The position numbers were made by a program, and so were the translations under genes. The notes beneath the pieces were generated by a model. It made no database searches and had not been told where the DNA came from. It was given only the letters and a program-made list of their open reading frames with translations. Positions 17,981-27,330 of a stretch of 64,000 nucleotides of DNA are shown one piece after another. This stretch comes from Bradyrhizobium sp. CCBAU 51765 (GTDB taxonomy: Bacteria; Pseudomonadota; Alphaproteobacteria; Rhizobiales; Xanthobacteraceae), in contig NZ_CP030038.1 in assembly GCF_015291725.1 (NCBI RefSeq), forward strand, positions 1,663,001 to 1,727,000, read 5' to 3'. The first letter of the stretch is position 1; the number at the start of each line of letters is the position of its first letter.

Positions 17981-18775
17981 ATGCGCGATCTTGCCGCCGC
18001 GCGTGCGCGCTACGTGGAGCGGATTGCCAGGCGCGAGCGGATTTCCTCGCCGCGCCTGCTCGAGGCGCTCGCCACCGTTCCGCGCGAGGATTTTCTGTCG
18101 AAGGGGCCCTGGCGCATCAAGAGCGAGGCGGCGCGCAGCTACCGGCTGACGCCCGACGCGGATCCCGTTCATCTCTACGACAATGTGTTGGTCGCGATCG
18201 ACGCTCGCCGCAAGCTCGACACCGGCTTGCCGAGCCTGTGGGCGCATCTCATCGACATTCTCGACGTCAGGGAGAGGGACCGCGTCGTGCAGATCGGCTG
18301 CGGACTTGGCTATTTCTCCGCGGTGTTGTCGAAGATGGTCGGTCCAAAGGGCAGCGTACATGCGATCGAGTGCGACGAGCGGCTCGCGGCCCGGGCGGCG
18401 AACCACTTGCACGGATATCGCAACGTCACGGTCGTCAACGGCGACGGATGCAAGGACGTCGGCGAGCCCGCCGACGTGATCATCGTGCATGCCGGCTTCC
18501 CGCAGCCGCACCCGCTCTGGCTCCAGTCGCTCCGTCCGCGCGGCCGCCTCCTGGTGCCGCTGACCCAGCGGGATCGCGAAGGCGCGGCGCTCAGGATCAC
18601 GCGCAAGGGCAGGGGCTTTGAAGCTGAGGCAATCCAGCAGATCCGGATCTTTCCCGGCCAAGGCCGCGGCACGACCGCCCTCGACGACCGCGTCGCCGAC
18701 TGGTGGCAGCGAGCATCAGCCCTGGCACCGCTGCGCTTTCGCAGCCTCGCGCAGGGGCTGCCGGCGGATGGCTGA
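17981..18775 (+). CDS. Protein-L-isoaspartate O-methyltransferase-like protein
   Basis: 264 residues from an ATG one base after the previous stop. An N-terminal helical region with LLEALATVPREDFL, and a SAM-binding motif (RVVQIGCGLGYFSAVLSKMVG with the acidic end of strand 2 at AIECDE), fit the PIMT fold. The usual PIMT substrate loop is poorly conserved, so it may be a divergent methyltransferase rather than a repair enzyme. Spacing suggests it is translated with the large cyclase. Confidence 0.75.
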   Translation: MRDLAAARARYVERIARRERISSPRLLEALATVPREDFLSKGPWRIKSEAARSYRLTPDADPVHLYDNVLVAIDARRKLDTGLPSLWAHLIDILDVRERDRVVQIGCGLGYFSAVLSKMVGPKGSVHAIECDERLAARAANHLHGYRNVTVVNGDGCKDVGEPADVIIVHAGFPQPHPLWLQSLRPRGRLLVPLTQRDREGAALRITRKGRGFEAEAIQQIRIFPGQGRGTTALDDRVADWWQRASALAPLRFRSLAQGLPADG

Positions 18776-18870
18776 TGCTCCGTGTCGCTTTACCTTGATT
18801 GCGATCGCAAGTTTCCATCGCCTCCCATTGCCGCTATGAGTGCGGACTGACTGCCATTCGAGTGCGCGCC

Positions 18871-19821
18871 ATGCATTCCGTTGCCCTGCTGACTGCCAGC
18901 TACGCCAAGGATATCGAGCGCTTTTCGCTGCTCAGCGAGAGCATCGACACCTGGCTCTCGGGATATACGCGGCATTATGTTCTCGTTAACGATGAGGACG
19001 TTCCGCTGTTCGCGCGGTTCGCCTCCGACAAGCGGGTCATCGTTCCGGCCTCGCGCTACCTGCCGAAGTGGCTGTTCGCGGTGCCGCCGGCCCTCCAGTT
19101 CCTCAGCAGCCGGCGTGTCTGGCTCTCGCTGCTGTCGTCACCCGTGCATGGCTGGCACATCCAGCAGATGCTGAAGATCGCCGGGGTCCTCAATGCGCCC
19201 GAGCAGCGCGTCTGCATCCTGGATTCGGACAATCTGTTCTTCCGCGAATTCGACGTCGGCCTATATGCCGGCGGCGAGAAGACGCCGCTCTTCGTCACCC
19301 GCAGGGCGATCGGCGCGGACCATCCGGTGCATGGCGTGTGGCTCCGCACCATCGATCAGCTTCTGGGTATCAAGGAACGCTCGTTCCCGGCGGACGACTA
19401 TGTCGGCAATGCGCTGGTCTGGGACAGGAGCACCGCGCGTGCGATGACCGACGCCATCAAGTCGGCGACGGGCCTCAGCTGGGCGCTGGCACTGTGCCGG
19501 AAGAAGAAGTTCTCCGAATACCTGCTGTATGGCAATTTCGTCGCCAATTCGCCGGAGCATCTGGCGGCCCATCGGGTCACCGAAGATAGTATCGCGGTCT
19601 CGCACTGGGACGACACGCCGCTCGACCGCCCGGCGATCGAGGCCATGATGCGCACGGCCTCGCCGGAGCAGGTCGCGCTCTGCATCCAGTCCTATTCGTC
19701 GACCTCGGTCGACGACATTCGTGACGTGTTCCGCCTCTCCTCGCGCGACCGTCGCAGTCCGAGCCTTGCTCCCGATCACATCGGAGATGCGCCCGCGTTC
19801 GAAACGCCGAAGACACGCTGA
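18871..19821 (+). CDS. DUF6492 family protein, probable polysaccharide-related glycosyltransferase
   Basis: 316 residues from the ATG at 18871 (MHSVALLTASYAKD); the frame extends to 18799 without family character. The features VALLTASYAKDIERFSLL, VLVNDEDVPLF, RVCILDSDNLFFREFD and ADDYVGNALVWDR resemble GT-A-like proteins grouped as DUF6492, where LDSDNLF would be the DxD-type metal and nucleotide-sugar site. It neighbours a xylanase, a glycosyltransferase and a flippase, which supports a role in surface polysaccharide synthesis. The donor and acceptor are unknown. Confidence 0.65.
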   Translation: MHSVALLTASYAKDIERFSLLSESIDTWLSGYTRHYVLVNDEDVPLFARFASDKRVIVPASRYLPKWLFAVPPALQFLSSRRVWLSLLSSPVHGWHIQQMLKIAGVLNAPEQRVCILDSDNLFFREFDVGLYAGGEKTPLFVTRRAIGADHPVHGVWLRTIDQLLGIKERSFPADDYVGNALVWDRSTARAMTDAIKSATGLSWALALCRKKKFSEYLLYGNFVANSPEHLAAHRVTEDSIAVSHWDDTPLDRPAIEAMMRTASPEQVALCIQSYSSTSVDDIRDVFRLSSRDRRSPSLAPDHIGDAPAFETPKTR

Positions 19822-19832
19822 GGACCGGCGCC

Positions 19833-20900
19833 TCAGGCGTCCTTCGTAAACCTGCTGATGACGTCCATGAACGGCTTCGGCTTGAACTCGCCGTCGAGCG
19901 GCAGCGGACGGTTCGGCTGCTTGTCCTTGCGGGCGAAGGTGCCGTTGATCCAGCTGTAGCGGTCCGAGATGCCCCAGGTCAGGATCGAGCGCACCGGGCC
20001 GCTGCTCGAGATCGCGGTGAGGAGATCGTCGACGCGCTTGGCGACGATGGCGTCGCGTTCGGCCGGATTGCCGCTCAGCTTCTGGTCGTCGACGTCGAGC
20101 TCGGTGACCAGCACCTCGAGTCCCCAGGACCGCAGCTCGGCCACGAACGCGGCGAGCCCGTGCGTGTCGATCTCGAGCTCGGCGTGCAGATGCGACTGCA
20201 GGCCCACGGCGTGGAGCGGAATGCCCTGGTCGAGCAGCTCCATGATGAGGTTGCGATAGGCTGCCCGCTTGGCGATGAACGAGTCCTTTGCCGACTCGAT
20301 GTCGTATTCGTTGATCGCGAGCTTGACCAAGGGATCCGCCGCAGCCGCCGTGCGGAACGCCAGCGGAATCCAGCCTTGACCCAGATGCTGCGTCCAGAAC
20401 GTGTCACGGCGGTCCTTCGGACTGCGGGGACTGTCCGGAATCGGCTCGTTCACGACATCCCACGACGTCAGCTTGTCCTTGTAGTAGGAGACGACGGTGC
20501 CGATGTGGTCGCGATACGCGCGCTCGACGCCCCTGGAATCCTTGATCTGCTTGGTCCAGTCCGGAATGTCGTGATACCAGGCGAGCGCGTGGCCGCGCAT
20601 CGTCAGGTCGTTCGCCTGCGCGAAATCAAGGATCGCGTCGGCGCGTTCGAAGGCGAACGTATGCGCGTCCGGCCGCAACATCGGCCATTTCAGCTCGAGC
20701 ACCGGCACCACCTGGGTGCAATAGGTGCTGATGGCCTCGCCGAGCCTGGGATCGGCTTCCAGGTCCCAGAGCGTCGCCGCAGCGCCATAGCCGGGCCGGC
20801 GCTGGGCGCGTTTCGATGCCGGCACTGCGGACGCAGATGAGCCCGCCGCGAGGGCCGCGGCGCTGCCGAGCAGGAATTGGCGTCTGTCGATCCTGGTCAC
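19833..20900 (-). CDS. Endo-1,4-beta-xylanase, GH10, Tat-exported
   Basis: 355 residues from a GTG at 20900 that overlaps the stop of the glycosyltransferase gene (GTGA). A twin-arginine leader (RIDRRQFLLGSAAALAAG) precedes a GH10 domain: LKWPMLRPD, RGHALAWYHD, WDVVNEPI with the acid/base Glu, LHAVGLQSHLH, and LVTELDVDD with the nucleophile Glu. These are the catalytic and sugar-binding signatures of family 10 xylanases. Length is normal for a single-domain enzyme. Translational coupling to a glycosyltransferase suggests it trims or releases a self-made polysaccharide, although attack on plant xylan is the textbook activity. Confidence 0.88.
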   Translation of the reverse strand: MTRIDRRQFLLGSAAALAAGSSASAVPASKRAQRRPGYGAAATLWDLEADPRLGEAISTYCTQVVPVLELKWPMLRPDAHTFAFERADAILDFAQANDLTMRGHALAWYHDIPDWTKQIKDSRGVERAYRDHIGTVVSYYKDKLTSWDVVNEPIPDSPRSPKDRRDTFWTQHLGQGWIPLAFRTAAAADPLVKLAINEYDIESAKDSFIAKRAAYRNLIMELLDQGIPLHAVGLQSHLHAELEIDTHGLAAFVAELRSWGLEVLVTELDVDDQKLSGNPAERDAIVAKRVDDLLTAISSSGPVRSILTWGISDRYSWINGTFARKDKQPNRPLPLDGEFKPKPFMDVISRFTKDA

Positions 20901-21994
20901 GCGTGACGCTGCATCGCCGCTTCCGCGATCTCGTAATAGTGAAGCGCGCCCTTCTCGAGCGTCAGGTGGTCCAGCACATAGTCGCGCGGCGCGAAGTCCC
21001 CCGCGCCGACGCGCGACCAGAAGTCGTCCCAGCTGGCGGTGAATCGGCTGGCATCGGTGAAGGTCATGCCACAGCGCCCGTCGAAATAGGGCACCGAGGA
21101 CACGTCGCCCTCGAACCTCACCTTGTCCGGGAAATATTTCGGATCCTGCCACGGCCCGCCGCGATCCCAGGCAAAGACGGGAACGCCGCTCGACAGCGCC
21201 TGCTGGCAGGCGATGCCCTGGCTTTCGTGCTCGCAGAGGAAGACCATGCTGCGGCAACGCGCCAGCGCGGCCTTGTAATCGTCTTCCTTGTAGTGCCCGT
21301 AGCGGATCACTTCGACGGTACGTCCGCTTGCCTCGAGATGCCTGCGGATCGGCTCGATCAGCTCTCGCTCGTACCGCCCCTGATCCCAGCGGACCTTGTC
21401 GTAGAGCAACACGTCGACGCTCTTCTGATCCGCCGGCGCGGGTGTCCAGAGATCGGTCTCGATGCCGACCGGCCAGGCGCCGACGTGGGGCCAGTGCGGG
21501 CGGAACATGTCGGCATACCAGGCGCACGGCACCAGCACGCGCCTCACATCGAGGTCCTTCAGGCTCTCCGGCGCATCGATCGGGTGGTCATACATGGCGA
21601 CGCCGAGCAGGAGCGGGTTCTTCCACTTGAACCAGTCGAGCACGAACGGCCGGCCGATGATGCAGGCCAGTTCCTCGGGGTGCTTCCGGATGTGGCGATA
21701 GTCGTTGACGCGGTAGCGGATTCCGAGCCGATCGAGGCCTGCGCACAGATTGAGCAGGACGCGCCGCTGGCCGCTGATGAAGGACTTGCCCAGCAGCAAA
21801 CGTCGCAGCAGCGGCCGGAGATGGCGGTCGCCGGGAAACCAGCGGTCGTCCCGTTCTTCGAAAAAGAGGTTGAGGACCATCCTGTCGCGGCCTCCTGCGC
21901 CGAAATCCGAAGGAACAGAAGGCACGTTGGTGCCGCGACGCGGCAGCGAGGCCGGTTTCAGCCGGGTTGGTTCGGCAACGTCCATGTCGGTCAC
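20897..21994 (-). CDS. Glycosyltransferase (GT-B type, GT4-like)
   Basis: 365 residues. The C-terminal half has a nucleotide-sugar-binding Rossmann pattern: RCRSMVFLCEHESQGIACQQALSSGVPVFAWD corresponds to the conserved E-x7-E region of GT-B enzymes, and VDVLLYDKVRWDQGRYE begins the second domain. The N-terminal half contains FISGQRRVLLNLCAGLDRLGIRYRVND. The ATG at 21994 is used here; 21985 is also possible. Its end overlaps the start of the xylanase gene by four bases, and a flippase gene is divergently placed 254 bases upstream. Confidence 0.78.
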   Translation of the reverse strand: MTDMDVAEPTRLKPASLPRRGTNVPSVPSDFGAGGRDRMVLNLFFEERDDRWFPGDRHLRPLLRRLLLGKSFISGQRRVLLNLCAGLDRLGIRYRVNDYRHIRKHPEELACIIGRPFVLDWFKWKNPLLLGVAMYDHPIDAPESLKDLDVRRVLVPCAWYADMFRPHWPHVGAWPVGIETDLWTPAPADQKSVDVLLYDKVRWDQGRYERELIEPIRRHLEASGRTVEVIRYGHYKEDDYKAALARCRSMVFLCEHESQGIACQQALSSGVPVFAWDRGGPWQDPKYFPDKVRFEGDVSSVPYFDGRCGMTFTDASRFTASWDDFWSRVGAGDFAPRDYVLDHLTLEKGALHYYEIAEAAMQRHA

Positions 21995-22248
21995 ATCAAC
22001 GCATCGGAGGAGTCGAGCGACGTTTCGCCATCATTGCTTCTTTTCCGTGATCGCACCGGCCGCTTCAAGGACAGGGCAAATTTAACGCTAACGCGCGATA
22101 ACCGCGCGCTTGCTCCATTCGCGGTCCGATTTGCAGGCTTATGCAGCTATCTTCGCCGATGCCAGCGGCGCAATCCGATTGTCACACCAAAGTCCAACTG
22201 CCTTAACGTCTCGTTAATCCTGATGGCCGCCAACGGTCCCGTGCCCGC

Positions 22249-23685
22249 ATGCTGAACCGCCATTTCTCGATCTATCTGGTCGCCTACATCCTGCCCGCGG
22301 CGGTGGGCTTTTTCGCTGTCACCGCCTATACGCGGCTCCTGAGCCCGGCGGAATACGGCGTCTATGTCGTCGGCATCAGCCTTGCGGGCATTCTGGGCGC
22401 GATCTTCTTCGCCTGGATCAAGCTGTCGGTGTCCCGCTATCAGGCGATGTCGGCGGAGGTCGATTTCCGCGGCACGGCGATGGTCGCCTTCGCTCTCACG
22501 GCCGCGGTGCTCTGTGCCACCACTCCGCTGGTAGTCCTGTTCCGCAGCGACGTCAGTGTCGAGCTGCTGCTCGCCAGCATGTTCGTCGCGATCATGGCCA
22601 ACGCGGTCGACGTCGGCCAGGAGTTCGAGCGCGCCAAATTGCGCCCCTATCGGTTCGCGGCGATCTCGATCGTGCGCAGCGTCTCCAGCGTCGGCTTCGG
22701 TCTGCTCGGCATCTGGCTCGGCTGGGGCGGATTGGGGCTGCTCGCCGCGTTTGGTCTGGGGTCGCTCACGGGCATCATCCTGAACCTCGTCGGCGACCGC
22801 ACCAGGATCGCGCGCTTCCAGCGCAGCCAGTTCATGCAGCTGGCGCGCTACGGCCTGCCGCTGACGCTGGCTGGATTGTCCGTCGCCGTCTATTCGGCCT
22901 CCGACCGGCTCATTGTCGCCTATTTGCTCGGCAAGGACGCTGCCGGCATCTTCGGCGTTGCCGCCGATCTGCCGCGCCAGTTCATGGTCATGATCGCATC
23001 CAGCGTTGCCGCGGCGACCGTGCCGCTGGTGTTCCGGTCATTGTCCGAGAACAACGGCGAGACGACACGCGAGCGGCTGACCGAAAGCCTCGAGCTCCTG
23101 CTGGTCGTCGTTGCGCCCGTGGCGGTCTGGCTCGCGCTCGCCGCGGACCAGGTGGCCGGCACGCTCGTCGGCGTCGACTTCCGGGCCGGCGTCTCGGTGC
23201 TGCTGCCGACCCTGGTGCTCGCCCGCTCCTTCGGTATCGCCAATCAGTTCTACGTGCAGATCAGCTTTCAGCTCGCCGAGCGGCCCTTCATGCTGTCGGC
23301 GCAATCCTTCCTCACGCTCGTGGTCAGCGTGATCCTGATGTTCGCGCTGATCCCCGGCTATGGCCTCCACGGCGCGGCGCTGGCAACCCTGGCGACCGAG
23401 GCGATCGGCTTCCTCGCTGCCGTCGTCCTGATGCATCGGGCCCACCCGGTCCCGTTCGAGTTCAACCGCCTCGCCGGTGTTGCCGTCTCCGCAGCCGTGA
23501 TGGCAGCCGCGATCTTGATCGCGCGATCGCAGGCGGGCGGCACCGGCCTCGTGCCGCTCGCCATCGTCAGTCTCGCCGGCGGCCTCGCTTACGCGGCTGC
23601 GGCCTGGTTGCTGAATGTTGCGAATGTGCGAACCTTGTCGCTGCGATTTCTTCGCACGTTCAACCGCAAGGCGCTGGGCGTTTAG
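22249..23685 (+). CDS. Polysaccharide flippase (Wzx/MATE-like, oligosaccharide flippase family)
   Basis: 478 residues with roughly twelve to fourteen hydrophobic segments spread along the whole length and no large soluble domain. The N-terminal YILPAAVGFFAVTAYTRLLSPAEYGVYVV is characteristic of O-antigen/exopolysaccharide flippases of the MOP superfamily. These move lipid-linked oligosaccharide units across the inner membrane. It is divergent from the glycosyltransferase-xylanase pair and completes the picture of a small polysaccharide locus; no polymerase is visible. Confidence 0.82.
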   Translation: MLNRHFSIYLVAYILPAAVGFFAVTAYTRLLSPAEYGVYVVGISLAGILGAIFFAWIKLSVSRYQAMSAEVDFRGTAMVAFALTAAVLCATTPLVVLFRSDVSVELLLASMFVAIMANAVDVGQEFERAKLRPYRFAAISIVRSVSSVGFGLLGIWLGWGGLGLLAAFGLGSLTGIILNLVGDRTRIARFQRSQFMQLARYGLPLTLAGLSVAVYSASDRLIVAYLLGKDAAGIFGVAADLPRQFMVMIASSVAAATVPLVFRSLSENNGETTRERLTESLELLLVVVAPVAVWLALAADQVAGTLVGVDFRAGVSVLLPTLVLARSFGIANQFYVQISFQLAERPFMLSAQSFLTLVVSVILMFALIPGYGLHGAALATLATEAIGFLAAVVLMHRAHPVPFEFNRLAGVAVSAAVMAAAILIARSQAGGTGLVPLAIVSLAGGLAYAAAAWLLNVANVRTLSLRFLRTFNRKALGV

Positions 23686-23727
23686 AGCGTGATGAGATCG
23701 GTTTGATCGCTACAACGGAGCTGCACT

Positions 23728-23818
23728 CCCTCTCCCGCTTGCGGGAGAGGGCTGGGGAGAGGGTGTTTCCGCGATGGGACAATCCCCTGGAGGAGAAAGC
23801 CCTCACCCGCGCCGGAGC
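23728..23818. repeat. Intergenic repeat family A, copy 2
   Basis: Inverted, shorter copy of the element at 4042-4194. It opens with the ccctctcccgcttgcgggaga hairpin half and continues through ggtgtttccgcgatggga to ccctcacccgcgccggagc. The surrounding gap (23686-24131, 446 bases) contains no gene that I can support. The final part, just before the transpeptidase, is comparatively A+T rich and probably holds its promoter. Confidence 0.8.
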
Positions 23819-24131
23819 CGAGCCCGTGGCCATCGATTCAGCCTAAAGCCATTCCCACTTTAGTTGCGCGCCGGTGGGCGTCGCCGTCACGACGCATCCA
23901 CCGGGCAGCTAACTCGGACATTCTGCCGCAGCGATCGACGCCAGCTTCGGACCAGCCTCGGCCGCAGGCCGCCTTTCGCCAGCGCAGACCGTCGTATATG
24001 AGAGATTTATCGCGGGAACGTGCCGAATCTCGCCACAGACGGAACGTAAAGCAGCTGCGATTTCTTAATCCAATGATTCCAATCTGACGCGTGATCGACA
24101 CAGGCGGACTGGCATTTCGACCGAGGATGGC

Positions 24132-25685
24132 ATGAAAAACCGACTGACGACGGCGAAATCCACCTTGGCGATGCGGCGTTGGGGGCCCTCCGCAATTGTG
24201 GCCTTGGCGGCAATGGTCGCGTTAACCGCGACCCCGGCAACCGCCGCCAAGCAGCCGCGCCAGGCGGCCGAGGCCGTGGCGCCGCGTGTGGCCGGCGAGC
24301 CGATCATGGCGATCGTGTCGATCAAGAGCCAGCAGGTCACTTTCTACGACGCCGACGGCTGGATCATGCGCGCGCCGGTGTCGACCGGCACCACGGGCCG
24401 CGAGACGCCGGCCGGCGTGTTCGCCATCGTCGAGAAGGACAAGGACCACCGCTCGACCATGTATGACGATGCCTGGATGCCGAACATGCTGCGCATCACC
24501 TGGAACGGTATCGCGCTGCATGGCGGACCATTGCCCGGCTATGCCGCCTCGCACGGCTGCGTGCGCATGCCGTTCGGCTTTGCCGAGAATCTGTTCGACA
24601 AGACGAATATCGGGATGCGCGTGATCATCTCGCCGCACGACGCAGTCCCGGCCGACTTCTCCCACCCCTCGCTGTTTGTGCCGAAGTCGGACGCCATCGC
24701 GGCAGCGCCCGGCCTGGCCGACAAGCTCTCCGCCGAGGCCGAGGAGGCCACGAGGGCCGCCGATGCGGCCAAGAAGGCTGCTTCCGCTGCCGCGAAGGAA
24801 GCTGCCTCGCTTCCCGCCGCGCTGCGCAAGCTGGAACAGCAGAAGGCCCGCGCAGATGCCGAGCTCGCCTTCGCCGACAAGACGCTTGCGAACGCCAAAA
24901 CCGATCAGGCCCGCGTCAAGGCCGAAGAGCTGAAGCAAAAGGCGGCGGCCAAGGCGGCCGACGCGACGACGCAGCTCGACGCCGCCAGGGCCGCCGCGCA
25001 GCCGAAGCGCGATGCGGTGGCCGCCACGAAGGAAGCCGCGAAGGCGGCCGCGACCCGGAAAGCCGACGCCGTCAAGGCGGCGACCGACGCGAAGCTCGCA
25101 GGCGAGCCGGTCTCGGTCTACATCAGCCGCGCTACGCAGAAGCTCTACGTGCGGCGGAACACGCACAAGCCGGCGCCCGACGGCGGCGGCGAGGTGTTCG
25201 ACACTAGCATCGAGGTTCCCGTCACGATCCGCAATCCCGACCAGCCGCTCGGTACGCATATCTTCACGGCGATGGCGAAGACCGATACCGGCCTGCGCTG
25301 GAACGTGGTCACGATCGAGAACGGCGACGAGGCGAGGAATGCGCTCGACCGCATCACCATCCCGCAGGATGTGTGGGATCGCATCGGACCGACCGCGTTG
25401 CCGCGCTCGTCGATCGTCGTCTCGGATGAGCCCCTGAGCAGCGAGACCAATTACCGCACCGAGTTCGTCGCGGTGCTGAGCAACGAGCCGCAGGGCGGTT
25501 TCATCACGCGCAAGCCGACCGCGCCTGCCATGATCGCGAGCGATGACGGCTGGGACAACGGCGGTAACGGCTTCGGCTTCTTCTTCCAGCAGCGCGATCC
25601 CTATGTGCAGCCGGCCAATCCGCGCCGCCGCAGCCAATATCAGTACTATCAGCCGGCGCAGCCGATGCAGCGCGGCTTCTGGTAG
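24132..25685 (+). CDS. L,D-transpeptidase (YkuD) with long Ala/Lys coiled coil
   Basis: 517 residues with a signal peptide (AIVALAAMVALTATPATA). Residues about 50-170 are a YkuD domain with the full catalytic motif HGGPLPGYAASHGCVRMP, nucleophile Cys143. Residues about 195-320 are an alanine/lysine/glutamate-rich coiled coil, followed by a second region (PVSVYISRATQKLYVRR, then PLGTHIFTAM) that resembles the substrate-side half of a YkuD fold but lacks a catalytic SHGC motif. The tail is rich in Gln, Tyr and Pro. It probably crosslinks peptidoglycan or attaches envelope proteins in the periplasm; the coiled coil may span or anchor to the wall. Confidence 0.85.
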   Translation: MKNRLTTAKSTLAMRRWGPSAIVALAAMVALTATPATAAKQPRQAAEAVAPRVAGEPIMAIVSIKSQQVTFYDADGWIMRAPVSTGTTGRETPAGVFAIVEKDKDHRSTMYDDAWMPNMLRITWNGIALHGGPLPGYAASHGCVRMPFGFAENLFDKTNIGMRVIISPHDAVPADFSHPSLFVPKSDAIAAAPGLADKLSAEAEEATRAADAAKKAASAAAKEAASLPAALRKLEQQKARADAELAFADKTLANAKTDQARVKAEELKQKAAAKAADATTQLDAARAAAQPKRDAVAATKEAAKAAATRKADAVKAATDAKLAGEPVSVYISRATQKLYVRRNTHKPAPDGGGEVFDTSIEVPVTIRNPDQPLGTHIFTAMAKTDTGLRWNVVTIENGDEARNALDRITIPQDVWDRIGPTALPRSSIVVSDEPLSSETNYRTEFVAVLSNEPQGGFITRKPTAPAMIASDDGWDNGGNGFGFFFQQRDPYVQPANPRRRSQYQYYQPAQPMQRGFW

Positions 25686-25716
25686 GAATGCGCCGCGCGC
25701 ATCGTCGCTGCGGACA

Positions 25717-26538
25717 TCATCCGAGGTCGGCCACCGCTTGGCCCAGCCGCAACTCAATGTCGGAACGGAGCTGCAGGCCGCGCTCGACCAGAGCCGCCGC
25801 ACGCGCGCGGGTGGCTGGGTGAGATGCCGAGCTGAAGAAGGCCGACAGCGCCGCCGGAAAGACGCCGTCCGCAGGGAGTGTGACGTCGTTCATCAGGGCC
25901 TTGGCGCCGACCAGCGCGTGCTTTTCGAACGAGGCGAGACGGCGTGCGAACGCATCGACGAATGCCTCGATCTCGCTGTCCGGCAGGGCTCTATTGACGT
26001 AGCCGTAGCGCTCGGCGAGGTCGGCTGAAAAATCGTCGGCGCCCAAGATCACCTCCAGCCCGCGTCCGCGTCCCATCAAGCCGGCCAGCCGCGCCATCGG
26101 ATTTCCACCGGGCACCGAGCCGAGCCCGACCTCGAACTGCCCCAGGATCGCGCGCTCGCGACTGGCGAAGCGCATATCGCAGGCGAGGACGAATTCGCTC
26201 CCCGCGCCGCGTGCGCGGCCACGGATCTCGGCAATGGAGGCGACCGGCGCCCGCGACAGCCGCACGAGCACGTCGATCCACGGGTGCATTCCGGTCGGAC
26301 CGGGCGGCATCGCTGCGACCTTGGTCTTGTCGGCAAGCACGTCCCAATGCGCGAGGAAGAAATCAGGGTCGGCACTCCGGAATACCACGACCTTCACATG
26401 CGCGTCGGTTTCGAGCGCTGCAACCAGCGCCTGCAGTTCGCCGATCGTGTCCGGATCGATCAGGTTGATGGGCGGATTGTTGAATGTGGCGGTCCAGAAT
26501 CCTGGCAGCGACTTCTCGATCGTGATCTGTCGGCTCAT
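25717..26538 (-). CDS. Enoyl-CoA hydratase/isomerase family protein
   Basis: 273 residues from the ATG at 26538 with GGAG nine bases upstream. Crotonase-fold landmarks: NNPPINLIDPDTI, the oxyanion-hole region IRGRARGAGSEFVLACDMRFAS, and FEVGLGSVPGGNPMARL. The first catalytic Glu position is not obvious, because GAGSEF replaces the more usual GGGxEL. The acyl-CoA substrate is unknown. It is the last gene of a probable three-gene run with the isochorismatase-like and 175-residue genes, separated by 130 bases. Confidence 0.82.
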   Translation of the reverse strand: MSRQITIEKSLPGFWTATFNNPPINLIDPDTIGELQALVAALETDAHVKVVVFRSADPDFFLAHWDVLADKTKVAAMPPGPTGMHPWIDVLVRLSRAPVASIAEIRGRARGAGSEFVLACDMRFASRERAILGQFEVGLGSVPGGNPMARLAGLMGRGRGLEVILGADDFSADLAERYGYVNRALPDSEIEAFVDAFARRLASFEKHALVGAKALMNDVTLPADGVFPAALSAFFSSASHPATRARAAALVERGLQLRSDIELRLGQAVADLG

Positions 26539-26668
26539 TGCTGTCTCCATGTGATGTTGCGAGGACGTTCGGTCGCATTCGGGCTTTTGCCCGGCGTCGG
26601 CGCGCGGGCATTTCCGCGCGGATGCCGCCCGATCCGGTTCGACCGTCCCGGTCTTTCGTCGGATCAGG

Positions 26669-27316
26669 TCACTCGGCAGCGGTGATCGCCCGGTTTGACG
26701 ACAGCGCTGCGACGACCTCGTCCGTTGTCACGATCGCACTGGCGTAGTTGGGCATGTTGATGTCGAGCGCTGCGTGCATCATCTCTTCGGAGTAGTCGGC
26801 AACCGCATCCTTGACGACCGTGACGTCGTAGCCAAGTTCGGCAGCAAAGCGGACAGTCGCTTCGATGCAGGTGTGCGCGACCAATCCGATGACGATGAGC
26901 CGCTGGATGCCGTGCCGCTTCAGCTGGAGATCCAGATCGGTATTGGCGAAGCCACTGGAGCACCAATGCTCGCTGGCGACGATCTCGCCGGGTGCGGGCA
27001 CGAACTCGGCGCGGAATTCGCCGCCCCAGGTGCCGAATTCGAAGCTCCTGTTCCTCCACGCTCTCCGTTGGATCGGCGCAACGTACTTCCAGGATGCATA
27101 ATCGCCTTCGCGGTAGCGATGGTGCATGGCGTAGACGACGCGAAGCTTCGCGTCGCGCGCGGCATGCAGGACCTGTTGCATGTGTGGAACGCAATTGTTC
27201 GATTCGGCGATGGCCTTGATCCGCGGCCAGATCTTGCCGCCTTCCGAAATGAAGTCGTTGTAGGGATCGACCACCAGGAGCGCCGTGACGGTCTTGTCGT
27301 AGGATAGGTCGGTCAT
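26669..27316 (-). CDS. Isochorismatase-like cysteine hydrolase
   Basis: 215 residues from the ATG at 27316, with GGAG upstream. It has the family's catalytic elements: VVDPYND (Asp) near the N-terminus and the late IGLVAHTCIEATVRFAAELGY with nucleophilic Cys. These enzymes hydrolyse amide or ether bonds in small metabolites (nicotinamide, N-carbamoyl compounds, isochorismate); the variable middle does not identify which. Only 14 bases separate it from the 175-residue gene upstream, indicating an operon. Confidence 0.85.
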   Translation of the reverse strand: MTDLSYDKTVTALLVVDPYNDFISEGGKIWPRIKAIAESNNCVPHMQQVLHAARDAKLRVVYAMHHRYREGDYASWKYVAPIQRRAWRNRSFEFGTWGGEFRAEFVPAPGEIVASEHWCSSGFANTDLDLQLKRHGIQRLIVIGLVAHTCIEATVRFAAELGYDVTVVKDAVADYSEEMMHAALDINMPNYASAIVTTDEVVAALSSNRAITAAE

Positions 27317-27330
27317 GGGACTCTCCGTCG

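Noticed and set aside
16006-17982. 658-codon minus-strand frame, and a 624-codon one at 13210-15084
   Set aside because: Shadows of the cyclase-AAA and synthetase genes, whose own frames have clear domains.
24222-25802. 526-codon minus-strand frame
   Set aside because: Antisense to the L,D-transpeptidase with its signal peptide and SHGCVR motif.
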